From NCBI GenBank assembly GCA_016191165.1, contig JACPPF010000045.1, positions 1-64,000 of the forward strand: a DNA stretch of 64,000 nucleotides, read 5' to 3'. This DNA is from Planctomycetota bacterium. Its GTDB lineage: Bacteria; Planctomycetota; Planctomycetia; Gemmatales; Gemmataceae. The notes beneath the pieces were generated by a model. That model was given only the letters and a program-made list of their open reading frames with translations. It was not told the origin of the DNA and did no database searches. The number at the start of each line of letters is the position of its first letter. Position 1 is the first letter of the stretch. Of this stretch, positions 16,194-24,630 are shown piece after piece. The translations under genes and the position numbers were made by a program.

Positions 16194-17309
16194 TTCAATC
16201 AACGCCCGCGCCGCCGCATATGGCAGTGCCGGGCCGATGTAGCGAAAGCCCGCGGTCAGGCGCGTGGCGGCGCGGCGGAATCGCCCGGAGCGCCCCGATG
16301 CAAAGCTGGGCGCACGCCGCATCTGCCAGTTGGCCGAGCGGAGGCGAGCGCGAATCATTGCCGGATGCGTCGTCGTCGAAATCGCGCGAAAGCCCAGCCC
16401 GGCCCAGAGCGAGGCGACGAAGTCCGACAGCGCGTTGCCGATGCCAACTCCCTGGTAGTCGGGCAGCGTCACCGTGCGATGCTCGCGCCGCGTTCTCGGC
16501 CCGGCGCCGACGAACGGCAGCCACGCGGAAAACGCCACGGGCTGCTGGCGCCAGCTTGCCAAAAAACAAACCGCGCTTGGCGCCAGCGCATGACTCAAAT
16601 AATGATGTGGTGCGAACAGCGGCCACGCCGATGCCGCGCAGCGAACGATGTCCAGCGCAAGTGCAGGCCGACGCCGAAGCCGCCTCCATGAGAAGCGTTT
16701 CTCGGCTGGACGATAGACCCAATCGGGCTGGAGCCAATCCTCGACATCCTCGTGACAGGTGACGGCGACGAACTGCTGCCCGCGCTGTCGCACCGTCTTT
16801 GCCAGGGCCGCGCTGCCGATCTGGGCGACGGTGCGATCGACGACGCTGGTGTATTCATCGAAAACAATCCGCTCGCCCGTTGGAGTCCACGCCAGGCGCA
16901 GCGCCAGGTCCACGCGAAATTGCTGACCCGTGGACAACACATCGAAGGGCCGCAGCCACGCCGGCGGCGACGCGAACCCGACGGCGCTCAACAGGGCGAC
17001 GATCTCGTGGATGGACATCGTCGGCGGAAAGGCGTCCAGGATAGCCGCTTGCGGCTTAGCGTTCGCGGGCGCCCCTGCCAGTGGCAAGCCGCAATCGCCA
17101 TGAGAGGAGGGGAAAAACCCCCGGGCGATGGTCGTCTTGCCGCAACCCGATGGGCCGACGATCAGACCGACATGCCAGGGTTTTTCGTCCAGCGGCAGAT
17201 GCACGTCCCACTCCAGCCGGCTGTTTTTTTCGGCCGACAGGTCGAACATGCCGCGCACCTGCTGCACGCGCGGCGAATCGGCGATGAGGGTTTCGACGCT
17301 GATCTTCAT
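16188..17309 (-). CDS. ABC-type ATPase fused to GNAT acyltransferase (COG2401-like)
   Basis: The 373-residue protein has an ABC ATPase domain at about 1-210: Walker A GPSGCGKTT, signature LSTGQQFRVDLAL, Walker B RIVFDEYTSVVD and switch His in AVTCHED. A GNAT-type domain follows (about 225-373) with LPDYQGVGIGNALSDF as the acyl-CoA-binding turn. There are no membrane segments, so it is not a transporter. COG2401 describes ABC ATPases fused to acetyltransferase domains. In phages GNAT-fold Mom proteins modify DNA bases, so a base-modification role is possible but inferred. A 23-bp copy of a dispersed hairpin repeat lies in frame at 17044-17066, lengthening the loop after Walker A. A ParB-like gene precedes it. 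Confidence 0.82.
   Translation of the reverse strand: MKISVETLIADSPRVQQVRGMFDLSAEKNSRLEWDVHLPLDEKPWHVGLIVGPSGCGKTTIARGFFPSSHGDCGLPLAGAPANAKPQAAILDAFPPTMSIHEIVALLSAVGFASPPAWLRPFDVLSTGQQFRVDLALRLAWTPTGERIVFDEYTSVVDRTVAQIGSAALAKTVRQRGQQFVAVTCHEDVEDWLQPDWVYRPAEKRFSWRRLRRRPALALDIVRCAASAWPLFAPHHYLSHALAPSAVCFLASWRQQPVAFSAWLPFVGAGPRTRREHRTVTLPDYQGVGIGNALSDFVASLWAGLGFRAISTTTHPAMIRARLRSANWQMRRAPSFASGRSGRFRRAATRLTAGFRYIGPALPYAAARALIET
17044..17066. repeat. Dispersed hairpin repeat fragment inside the ABC/GNAT coding region
   Basis: The 23 bases gccgcttgcggcttagcgtt plus cgc are identical to the left part of the intergenic hairpin at 27649-27704. The reading frame stays open through it, adding the residues around NAKPQAAI. 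Confidence 0.85.
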
Positions 17310-17319
17310 GGCGGCGTTT

Positions 17320-17413
17320 CCAAGCCCCGCGATGAGCGCAGCGATTCGCGGGGGTCAAAAGGGGTCAAATCCTCGACAACCCCGCGAATCGCTGCGCTCA
17401 TCGCGGGGCTTGG
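17320..17413. repeat. Perfect 34-bp inverted repeat
   Basis: Arms 17320-17353 and 17380-17413 (ccaagccccgcgatgagcgc...) are exact reverse complements around a 26-base loop. It lies between the ParB-like gene and the ABC/GNAT start. The inner gatgagcgcagcga block recurs at 29267-29286. Confidence 0.9.
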
Positions 17414-17417
17414 CCGA

Positions 17418-17969
17418 TCAACTCATCTTCGCCTGGCACGTCAACCCTTCCGTCTTGAAGCGTGCCAGCAGGTCGCGCTGGTGCTCCTCGTCGTCGCATT
17501 CGACCAGTACGAAGAACTGCTCGGGGAGCGCGTCGCCCTCGCGCAGGCGCTGCAAGTCGCGCCGGGTGCGTTCGCTGGCTTCTTGCAGCGTTTGCCAGAG
17601 CGACTTCACGGCGGCGGAATCTTCCTCGACCATGTGCCGAAGTTTGTCCAGCGTGTCGGCTTCATAGCCCGCCAGCTGGGCGAGCGGGTCGATCGCCATC
17701 AGCAGGGCACGAGCCTCGGCATCGGTCACGTCGAGCACCTCGACATCGACCTCTTCCTCGGGCGTCAGTGCCGCGCGGAGGTGCCCGTCGATCAGCTTGA
17801 GCCGACCGTCGGCCAGCGGATATGCCAAAAGGCTGCGCGCGAAGCCGATCTCGTCGTAGAGCATTTGCAACGCCCGGCGTTGGGCATCGGAGTGAACGCG
17901 CGGGTTCAACTCGTGCGGGACCAGGTCGCCGGCGCGGATGCGCACGTGACGGAGGATGCGGTTGCGCAT
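17418..17969 (-). CDS. ParB/Srx-like nuclease-fold protein
   Basis: The 183-residue protein starts at ATG 17969 behind GGAG; the longer upstream frame overlaps the connector gene and is rejected. The N-terminal block LVPHELNPRVHSDAQRRALQ, then LAYPLADGRLKLIDGHLRAAL, is the ParB N-terminal fold, with the GHxR catalytic or nucleotide-binding motif as IDGHLR. The C-terminus is charged and ends in VLVECDDEEHQRDLLARFK. It lacks the HTH of chromosomal ParB. Phage-borne ParB-like proteins occur beside packaging and DNA-modification genes. Here it lies between connector and ABC/GNAT genes in one operon. Confidence 0.82.
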   Translation of the reverse strand: MRNRILRHVRIRAGDLVPHELNPRVHSDAQRRALQMLYDEIGFARSLLAYPLADGRLKLIDGHLRAALTPEEEVDVEVLDVTDAEARALLMAIDPLAQLAGYEADTLDKLRHMVEEDSAAVKSLWQTLQEASERTRRDLQRLREGDALPEQFFVLVECDDEEHQRDLLARFKTEGLTCQAKMS

Positions 17970-18022
17970 GGTCAGGTCTCCAATCCCAGGGACGCGCTGC
18001 GCTCGCCCCTGGGCTTCCAATG

Positions 18023-18859
18023 TCAAACACGCCAGGTCCTGTACGGGCCGAGCAAGATACGCACGGAAATCGGCATCTCGCGCAGGATGCCGCGGGAAAC
18101 CGTCGCGGGGATCGATTCGGACGCCAGGCCGGGGTCGCGTTTCGTTAGCCAAAATAGCTGGGCGACCCACTGGGCGCATGCCTCTTGCACATCCTCCGGC
18201 GCCGCAGTGTAGCCCGCCTGATAGACGACGCGCCAGTGATGCAAGCCCCCGTGCCAGGGCGCGCCTGTGCCACGCGTCAGGCAGCCGGTCTCGGCGTCGA
18301 CCTGAAAACTTGACAATTCCCGCGTGTGCATTTTCAGCTCAGCCTCGACGTCCTTGGCATCCAAGGCCCCCTGGAGGGAACGCAGATCGGCAGACGCCCG
18401 CAGGTTGAACGCGGCGTCGGCGACCGACGCAGACCAGCCGTTGCCCAGGGCCGTAATCGCGGTCGCCAGGGCGGTCAGCGTGACCTGGTCGGCAAAGAGA
18501 ATCGTGCTGGTGGAGGAGACGCCGGACGCGACGCGGATCAGCACCAGCCCGGTCGCGGTGACCTTGACCGTGGCGCGCTGATTGGTCGCCGAGGCGTTGG
18601 TCACACGCAGGACCGGGGCCGGATCGTGGGCGACTCGCTCCACGCTCGTGATCGGATAATGGCGCAGAATCAACTCGTGCTGGTTTTGGCCAGGATACAG
18701 TTCGTCGTAACTCGTGACGGCGAATGTTCGCCAGCAGTAGTTTTCGATGGCCGCCGACACGGCGGCGATGAGCGCATCCAGCGTCGTGTCCTCGTCGCTG
18801 GTGGTGGCGCGGTTGTTCAGGTTGTAGATGGCGCGGGCGCGGGTGATGAGGTTGCTCAT
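18023..18859 (-). CDS. Phage head-tail connector-like protein (gp6 type)
   Basis: The 278-residue protein starts at ATG 18859. The front resembles HK97 gp6-like connectors: LDALIAAVSAAIENYCWRTF, then LILRHYPITSVERVAHDPA. The end is VVYQAGYTAAPEDVQEACAQWVAQLFWLTKRDP, again typical. A Thr/Ala-rich stretch of about 120 residues is inserted between the two parts, which explains the unusual length (family members are mostly 100-200). Its role would be joining the portal ring to the tail in virion assembly. It lies 100 bases downstream of the capsid gene. No portal or tail gene is in the window. Confidence 0.78.
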   Translation of the reverse strand: MSNLITRARAIYNLNNRATTSDEDTTLDALIAAVSAAIENYCWRTFAVTSYDELYPGQNQHELILRHYPITSVERVAHDPAPVLRVTNASATNQRATVKVTATGLVLIRVASGVSSTSTILFADQVTLTALATAITALGNGWSASVADAAFNLRASADLRSLQGALDAKDVEAELKMHTRELSSFQVDAETGCLTRGTGAPWHGGLHHWRVVYQAGYTAAPEDVQEACAQWVAQLFWLTKRDPGLASESIPATVSRGILREMPISVRILLGPYRTWRV

Positions 18860-18875
18860 GGTTTTTCTCGCTCAT

Positions 18876-18946
18876 AACCAGCCCGGAGCGCCAGCGACGG
18901 GGTTCGTCTTGAATGCCGGCCCCGTCGCTTGCGCTCCGGGCTGGTT
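18876..18946. repeat. 27-bp inverted repeat (26/27) between capsid and connector genes
   Basis: Arms 18876-18902 and 18920-18946 (aaccagcccggagcgc...) differ at one position. Half-copies of the same gcccggagcgcaagcgacggg type occur inside two coding regions, near 1080-1112 and 22834-22862. Confidence 0.85.
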
Positions 18947-18956
18947 GGGGTTTGTG

Positions 18957-20288
18957 TCAAGCGCGAGTCGCAAGCGTCACGAAACAGGACTGCGTGTTTG
19001 CCCCCTTGTAAGGGGTCAGGGCGGCGGTCCACCAGGGTTGCCCGTCGATACGGAAGATGAAGCGGAACACCGATTCGTCGTAGTCGAAGCGAAGGTGGAT
19101 CGACATGCTCGATTCCATCTGCCCGCGCGTCGCCGTGACATAGTGGCGCAGGTCAGCGAGCACGATGTCCCCCACGGTGCCGAGCGTCGCGCACCACTCG
19201 ACCGGAATCACCGGGCGACCCATCAGCGTGGCGTAGGGGTTGGCGGACAACCCACCCGGCGGAAGATAGGCGACGATGTCGGCCCCGCCGGAACCGATGG
19301 TCATCGTGTGCAGTTGCGGCTCGATGTCCTGGTGGATCAGCCACACCGCGTTCTGCCGACACGGCGCCCACAGGCGCGACCACAGGTTGAGCACGTTTTG
19401 CGTGTTGAGCGTGGCCGCGGCTTGACCAGACTCCTTGGCCACGGTGATGAGCGGCGCCGAGTTGAGAATGCCAAGCGGTTGGCCCGCGCCGGTGCCGTTG
19501 AGAATGGAATCGGAGACAACGAAGTTGATCTCCTCCGAGGCAACGCGGAAAAGGTATTGCTCGAGCGCAATCCCCTGGGCATCGCTGAGCAGCTCGTCGG
19601 AGGCGTTGATGAGTACGAAGAGCTTGCGGAGCGTCAGCTGCAGCCGGCCCACGGTCGCCTTGGTCGCGGTCGCCTGTTCGCCCTCGTCGCGCCAGTAGGC
19701 GCGAACGCCGCCCCAGCGCGAGCCGTTGGCACGCGAGGTCTCCGCACTGCGCGGAAAGGCAATCACGTTGGAGGAAACCGTGTACGAATCGGTCATGCCC
19801 AACAGGTTCTTCGGGGAGAACACCCGTTCCAGGATTTTTTGCACGAATTCGGTCGGCACAAGAAAGCCGCCGTCGGCGCCGACGTTCTCACCCATTCCCG
19901 ATGCGGCCTTGGTGATGAGGGCGAGCCGGTCGTCCGGCCGTTTGCCCGGCTGACAGGCGTCGCGGACGGCCAGGGCGAATTCGCCGAAATGCTTGAAGCC
20001 GGCGCGCGGGTCGTCGTAGGCTGAATCGCCCAGCCCGCTGAACGCCAGGCGAGCCGAGTCGCGCGGACGGCCGGTCTGCGTCTGGCGGTGCAGGAAGGTT
20101 TGCAGAGCGCGCTCGATGGCTTCGTCGAGGCCGCTCTGCACGGCACGGGTGACGGTCGGGGACAGCGGATCGTCATCGATAATCCTGGCCCAGCCCTGGC
20201 GGACGAGCTGGTCGGCATCCGCATCGCTGACGTCGATGCGCTCGCCGCTGGGTTTGCCAAACAGTTCTCGAGTGAGTTGCACAAACAT
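18957..20288 (-). CDS. HK97-fold phage major capsid protein
   Basis: The 443-residue protein has an N-terminal coiled-coil-like delta region (to about 110) and then the HK97 fold. Visible segments are GGFLVPTEFVQKILERV, the WGGVRAYWRDEGEQATATKATVGRLQLTLRKLFVLINASDELL region, ILNGTGAGQPLGILNSA, the P-domain GGLSANPYATLMGRPVIPVEWC and VLADLRHYVTATRG. These are the usual landmarks of phage_capsid family proteins. It is the first visible gene of the phage-like operon (capsid, connector, ParB-like, ABC/GNAT, terminase-like, Zn ribbon). Protease, portal, large terminase and tail genes are absent, so this is a remnant prophage or a domesticated capsid cluster. Confidence 0.93.
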   Translation of the reverse strand: MFVQLTRELFGKPSGERIDVSDADADQLVRQGWARIIDDDPLSPTVTRAVQSGLDEAIERALQTFLHRQTQTGRPRDSARLAFSGLGDSAYDDPRAGFKHFGEFALAVRDACQPGKRPDDRLALITKAASGMGENVGADGGFLVPTEFVQKILERVFSPKNLLGMTDSYTVSSNVIAFPRSAETSRANGSRWGGVRAYWRDEGEQATATKATVGRLQLTLRKLFVLINASDELLSDAQGIALEQYLFRVASEEINFVVSDSILNGTGAGQPLGILNSAPLITVAKESGQAAATLNTQNVLNLWSRLWAPCRQNAVWLIHQDIEPQLHTMTIGSGGADIVAYLPPGGLSANPYATLMGRPVIPVEWCATLGTVGDIVLADLRHYVTATRGQMESSMSIHLRFDYDESVFRFIFRIDGQPWWTAALTPYKGANTQSCFVTLATRA

Positions 20289-20400
20289 GGTAGGGTCTCA
20301 CAAGGAGGTTGTGGTTGATGTTGGTCGCGCGATCGCCGGGGCACGAGCGGGCCGTTTGAGGCGCGGCCGCGTTCGGGCTCGCCTGATCGATGGTGTATTT

Positions 20401-20428
20401 TTGTATCGTAATCTGTTTTTTGTAAAAT
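20401..20428 (+). promoter_or_regulatory. Candidate promoter TTGTAT-N16-TAAAAT
   Basis: In an AT-rich dip between the capsid gene and the cytochrome gene, TTGTAT (20401-20406) and TAAAAT (20423-20428) are 16 bases apart. It would give the 20537 gene a leader of about 100 bases. Confidence 0.4.
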
Positions 20429-20536
20429 GCGAAGTCAGTTGCGAAATCGGTAAGCCGGGTTTCATCGTGCCCGCCCGCGGGCTATAAAAACACCAACACC
20501 TTCGCCAGGTTCAGGTTCTTCGAGACGAGACGCATC

Positions 20537-23491
20537 ATGAACATCACCACGCATCGCAAGCTCGGATCCTGCGTCTGGAACGCTTGGACGATTGTCCCGC
20601 TCCTGCTCGGCCTGCTCTATCTGGTTCCCTCGTCGCCGAGCCAGGTTCAGAAATCCGGCGCCCAGGCGTCGCCCGGCGATAACGACTTCTTCGAGCGCAA
20701 GATTCGGCCCGTGCTCGCGCAGCATTGCTATTCGTGCCATTCGACTGAAGCGAAGAAGCAAAAGGGCGGGCTTCTCCTGGATACGAAAAAAGGCCTACTC
20801 GATGGCGGGGACAACGGCCCGGCAATCGTCCCGGGGCATCCCGAAAAAAGCTTGCTCATCAAGGCGATCCGCCATACCGACCCCGATCTGAAGATGCCGC
20901 GCAAGGAAAAGCTGTCGGCTCAGGTGATCGCCGATTTTGAGAAATGGGTGAAACTGGGCGCTCCGGATCCACGCACTCTTCCAACTAGCCCCGTGCGCAA
21001 GCGCGGGGACATCGATCTCGCCGCGGGCCGCAAGTTCTGGGCCTTCCAGCCAGCGAAGCTGCTCGGCATTCCGAAAGTCACGAACGCAAATTGGGCCCGC
21101 AACGACATCGACCGCTTTGTGCTGGCAAAGCTCGAAGAGAAGGACCTCCAGCCCAGCCGCGACGCCGACGCCGGCGTGTTGTTGCGCCGGTTGAACTATG
21201 CGCTGATCGGCTTGCCGCCGACGGTCGAGGAATTACAGCAGTTTACGAAAGCGTGGGATGCGGCGGGCGCTAAACAAAATCGGCAAGCGGTGATCGTTGC
21301 CGTGGTCGATCGGCTCCTGGCGTCGCCACACTTCGGCGAGCGCTGGGGCCGGCACTGGCTGGATGTCGCGCGCTTTGCCGAGTCGTCCGGCGGTGGACGC
21401 ACCGCGATTTTCCGCGACGCCTGGCGCTACCGCGATTACGTCATCAACGCCTACAACACCGACAAGCCGTTCACGCAGTTCATCATCGAACAGTTGGCCG
21501 GCGATCTACAAAACGCGAAGACGCCCGAAGAACGCTACTGGCAGCTGGTGGCAACCGCCTTTCTCTTGCTCGGCCCGACCAACTTCGAACGCCAGGACAA
21601 GCCGATCCTGGAAATGGACGTCATCGACGAGATGATCGACACCCTGGGCAAGGGCTTCCTCGGCATGACCATCGGCTGTGCCCGTTGCCACGATCACAAG
21701 TTTGACCCGATTCCGACCAGGGACTACTACGCCCTGGCCGGCATTTTCAAGAGCACCAAGTTCATCGTGCATTCCAACGTGTCGAAATGGATGGAACGCC
21801 CGCTGCCCGCACCGAGCCTCGAACTCGAGCGGGCGATTGCCAAACACGAATCCGCCCTCGCCGCCCTCAAACGGCAAATTCAAATCGTCAAGGCGAAAAA
21901 CCCCGGCATCGTCACCAACCCGATCAAGGGCACGCCGCTCGACCCGAAAACGCTCCCTGGCATCGTCGTCGATGACACGCAAGCTCGCAAGGTCGGCAAC
22001 TGGAAACATTCCACTTTCACCGGCCGCTACATCGGCGCCGGTTATCTCTTCGACGATCGCGCGATGAAGGGAGAGAAGACGCTGACCTTTCAGCCCGAAT
22101 TCGCCAAGGACGGCATCTACGAGGTCCGCCTCGCCTACGTCCCCCACAGTAACCGCGCCGACAAGGTGCAGGTGCGCATCTTTCATCGCGAAGGCGATGA
22201 CACGGTTCGCGTCAACCAGCGCCTCATGCCGCCCATCGATGGCCGATTTGTTTCGCTGGGCCGTTATCGCTTCACGAAGGGCAGTCAGTGGTTCGTGATG
22301 CTTTCCACCGATGGGGCGAACGGGCACGTAGTCGGCGATGCCGTGCAGTTTCTGCCCGAGGCGCTGGCGGATAAGGAACCCGCCAAGCCCGGAGGTAAGC
22401 GCAGCGAACTCCTGGGGTCGAGCAGCCTCGCCGACCTGCTGGCCCGCTTGAAGCAGCTCGAAAAAACCGCGCCGAAGCGACCGATGGCGATGGCCGTCGC
22501 CGAGGGAGACAAGATCGCCGACATGCACGTCTGCGTCCGCGGCATCTACCACAATCGGGGTGCGACGGTTAGCCGTGGCTTTCTTCAGGTCGCGACCGCT
22601 CCGGGCGCCAACGCCCCGCGGCTCGCCAAGAACGAGAGCGGTCGACGGCAACTCGCAAGCTGGATCGCGAGTGCGGACAACCCGCTCACCGCGCGCGTCT
22701 ACGTCAATCGCGTCTGGCATCACCTCTTCGGCGCAGGCCTGGTACGCACGGTCGATAACTTCGGCGCCACCGGCGAACGACCGTCCCATCCGGAGCTGCT
22801 CGATTACCTGGCGGTCAAGTTTTCCTTACCTCACCGGCCCGGAGCGCAAGCAACGGGCTACGGCTGGTCCACGAAAAAACTCATCCGCGCCATCGTCCTC
22901 TCGCACGCCTTCCAAATAACAAGCGAACCGAACGCCGCGGGTCTCAAGGCCGATCCGGAAAATCGCCTATTGTGGCGCATGAACCGCCAGCGGCTCGAAG
23001 CCGAGGCGATTCGCGACACGATCCTCCTGGTCAGCGGCCAATTGGACCGAACCCAGCTCGGCAATACGATCCGTCCCGGCACGACGGCCGAGCGCGATTA
23101 CAAGTTCGACGACACACGCCGCAGCGTTTACACGCCGATCTTCCGCAATCGCCTGCACGAGCTGTTCGAGGTTTTCGATTTCCCCGACCCGAACATGGTG
23201 CTCGGCAAACGCAATGTCAGCACCGTTCCCACGCAGGCACTTTACATGTTGAATAGCCCATTTATCATGACGCAGGCCAGGCACGCGGCGACGTTGACGT
23301 TAAAGGAAAGCATCACGGACAAAGCACGCATCGATTTGGCATATCGCAAGACGCTGGGGCGGCTGCCGACGCCGCGCGAAAGCAACCTTGCCCTGGCGTA
23401 TGTGTCGGTGCGGCCTGATCAGCGTCTGGCCGCCTGGGAGCGTTTCTACCAGACGCTTTATGCTTGCGTGGATTTTCGCTACGTGAATTGA
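20537..23491 (+). CDS. PSCyt1-DUF1549-golvesin-like-DUF1553 protein (planctomycete cytochrome protein)
   Basis: The 984-residue protein has an N-terminal membrane helix (about 12-35) and then the planctomycete cytochrome C domain, with CYSCH as haem site and VPGHPEKSLLIKAI. DUF1549 follows from about 185 (RNDIDRFVLAKLEEKDLQPS), with a second CARCHDHKFDPI motif. A golvesin/lyase-type beta domain lies near 475-600. DUF1553 makes up the C-terminus (ARVYVNRVWHHLFGAGLVRTVDNFG). The protein is exported and may bind haem c. Members of this family often pair with DUF1501 proteins and sit among sugar-degradation genes; no DUF1501 gene is adjacent here. Two stretches (near TSPVRKRGD and PHRPGAQATGYG) correspond to dispersed hairpin repeats inserted in frame. 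Confidence 0.93.
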   Translation: MNITTHRKLGSCVWNAWTIVPLLLGLLYLVPSSPSQVQKSGAQASPGDNDFFERKIRPVLAQHCYSCHSTEAKKQKGGLLLDTKKGLLDGGDNGPAIVPGHPEKSLLIKAIRHTDPDLKMPRKEKLSAQVIADFEKWVKLGAPDPRTLPTSPVRKRGDIDLAAGRKFWAFQPAKLLGIPKVTNANWARNDIDRFVLAKLEEKDLQPSRDADAGVLLRRLNYALIGLPPTVEELQQFTKAWDAAGAKQNRQAVIVAVVDRLLASPHFGERWGRHWLDVARFAESSGGGRTAIFRDAWRYRDYVINAYNTDKPFTQFIIEQLAGDLQNAKTPEERYWQLVATAFLLLGPTNFERQDKPILEMDVIDEMIDTLGKGFLGMTIGCARCHDHKFDPIPTRDYYALAGIFKSTKFIVHSNVSKWMERPLPAPSLELERAIAKHESALAALKRQIQIVKAKNPGIVTNPIKGTPLDPKTLPGIVVDDTQARKVGNWKHSTFTGRYIGAGYLFDDRAMKGEKTLTFQPEFAKDGIYEVRLAYVPHSNRADKVQVRIFHREGDDTVRVNQRLMPPIDGRFVSLGRYRFTKGSQWFVMLSTDGANGHVVGDAVQFLPEALADKEPAKPGGKRSELLGSSSLADLLARLKQLEKTAPKRPMAMAVAEGDKIADMHVCVRGIYHNRGATVSRGFLQVATAPGANAPRLAKNESGRRQLASWIASADNPLTARVYVNRVWHHLFGAGLVRTVDNFGATGERPSHPELLDYLAVKFSLPHRPGAQATGYGWSTKKLIRAIVLSHAFQITSEPNAAGLKADPENRLLWRMNRQRLEAEAIRDTILLVSGQLDRTQLGNTIRPGTTAERDYKFDDTRRSVYTPIFRNRLHELFEVFDFPDPNMVLGKRNVSTVPTQALYMLNSPFIMTQARHAATLTLKESITDKARIDLAYRKTLGRLPTPRESNLALAYVSVRPDQRLAAWERFYQTLYACVDFRYVN

Positions 23492-23658
23492 CCTATCGCC
23501 AGCGATTGTAAGACTTACACCCGCACATTGTAAATTTTGGCAAGATCGATGAGCTGGGGAAACTGGCCTTTTTTTTGACGCCGATTCGGACTATAAGCCA
23601 GGCCGCCCGGAGATCGCTTTGCCAATCGAATGGCCTGAAAAAGGGAAGGAACGAAAAC

Positions 23659-24189
23659 ATGCGCAAGGACGCGCGTTTGGGTTGGCTGGTGTCGGCATTC
23701 ATCATGACCTGGTTGAGCGTTGTCCCGGGCCGATCGGGAGCGTCGTGAACGCCGGCCGGTTGCACTCCGCCGGTCGGTGGAGTTCCTTTTTTTGCGATGC
23801 CCGGCTGGCAGGGGCAACCCCCGCGGCCCGCGCCGACGCCCTGGCAGGCGCCCGCTCGGCCAACGTTCACGGCGCGTGGCGTCTCCGGCGCGCCCGCGCC
23901 GGCGCGTTTCGTCATGCCCAGCCCGGAGGCGCTTGGCGTCACCGCTCCAAAGCAAGCCGCCCCGGACGGCCAAATCGACTGGCGCGCCATCCAGGCGCGC
24001 GTCGAGAAACTACGGGTTATTCGCTATAAGAAACAAGTCTTATCCGAAGGCGTGTGCGTCACCCTGTTTCTGCCCACCGCCGACCCGAAGTTGGCGCAAC
24101 CCGTGCAAGCTCGCGCATCATCTGAGGGAGCCGCCGTTCTCCTGGCGCTGCAAGCCGCTGAAACCTGGACGGCCAACGCCGGACGATAG
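23659..24189 (+). pseudogene. Small secreted protein gene interrupted by an in-frame TGA
   Basis: ATG 23659, behind ggaagga, begins a signal peptide (MRKDARLGWLVSAFIMTWL then SVVPGRSGA). A TGA at 23746-23748 ends it after 29 codons. The same frame continues with no further stop through Pro/Gln-rich sequence to a compact end (IDWRAIQARVEKLRVIRY... LFLPTADPKL... ALQAAETW) and a stop at 24189. An ATG at 23797 could start the 130-residue body, but without a ribosome site or export signal. This looks like a recent nonsense mutation or a sequencing error; recoding is less likely. The family is not recognised. Confidence 0.6.
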
Positions 24190-24210
24190 GCTGAGGAGGT
24201 ATCCCCGCGG

Positions 24211-24606
24211 CTAGGCGCGGCCGCCTGGGTTCGCCAGCGCCTGCATCGCTGCTATTTGATCGGGGTAGAAGTGAAAAAACCGCTCGATCCCCGTGATACG
24301 AAATAGATCGCGCGTGTGCTCGCTCACCTGAGCGAGCGCGAGGGCGCCGCCCAGGCCTTCAAGCCGGCGCTGCAAGGTGATGAGTTTCGCGAAGAAGACG
24401 CTGATCAGACACTCGGGCTCTTCGGGACCCAGGTTTACGACCATGCGTCGGCAGTTCTCCTCGTCGATGAGCCGGGCCAACTCGCCGCCCAGATCCTCCA
24501 TCTGATGGTCGGCGACGCGCGGCTGCTTGAGCGACACGCAGAACACGTCGCCGACCAATTCGTAGGAAATGAACTCGTACGGGCGTCCCATGGGCGGTTT
24601 CCCCAT
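24211..24606 (-). CDS. STAS-domain protein (anti-sigma antagonist-like)
   Basis: The 131-residue protein has the STAS order: a beta strand GDVFCVSLKQPRV, DLGGELARLIDEENCRRMVVNLG, a conserved loop with CLISVFFAKL, then GALALAQVSEHTRDLFRITGIERFFHFYPD. Antagonists of the SpoIIAA/RsbV type are phosphorylated on Ser in this loop; here the loop reads ECLIS, and Ser is the plausible site. Partner kinase genes are not adjacent, but an RsbU-like phosphatase lies at 47407. It lies 24 bases downstream of the site-2 protease gene on the same strand, so the two are probably cotranscribed. Confidence 0.85.
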   Translation of the reverse strand: MGKPPMGRPYEFISYELVGDVFCVSLKQPRVADHQMEDLGGELARLIDEENCRRMVVNLGPEEPECLISVFFAKLITLQRRLEGLGGALALAQVSEHTRDLFRITGIERFFHFYPDQIAAMQALANPGGRA

Positions 24607-24630
24607 AATCCGATGGCCGGCGACGGCGGC

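Noticed and set aside
15279..20288. Complete prophage or gene transfer agent
   Set aside because: Portal, large terminase, protease, tail, integrase and attachment sites are all absent; only a remnant can be claimed.
23493..24029. Competing frames on both strands around the broken secreted-protein gene
   Set aside because: None has a ribosome site, signal peptide or recognisable domain; the frame described has a signal peptide and consistent codon use.
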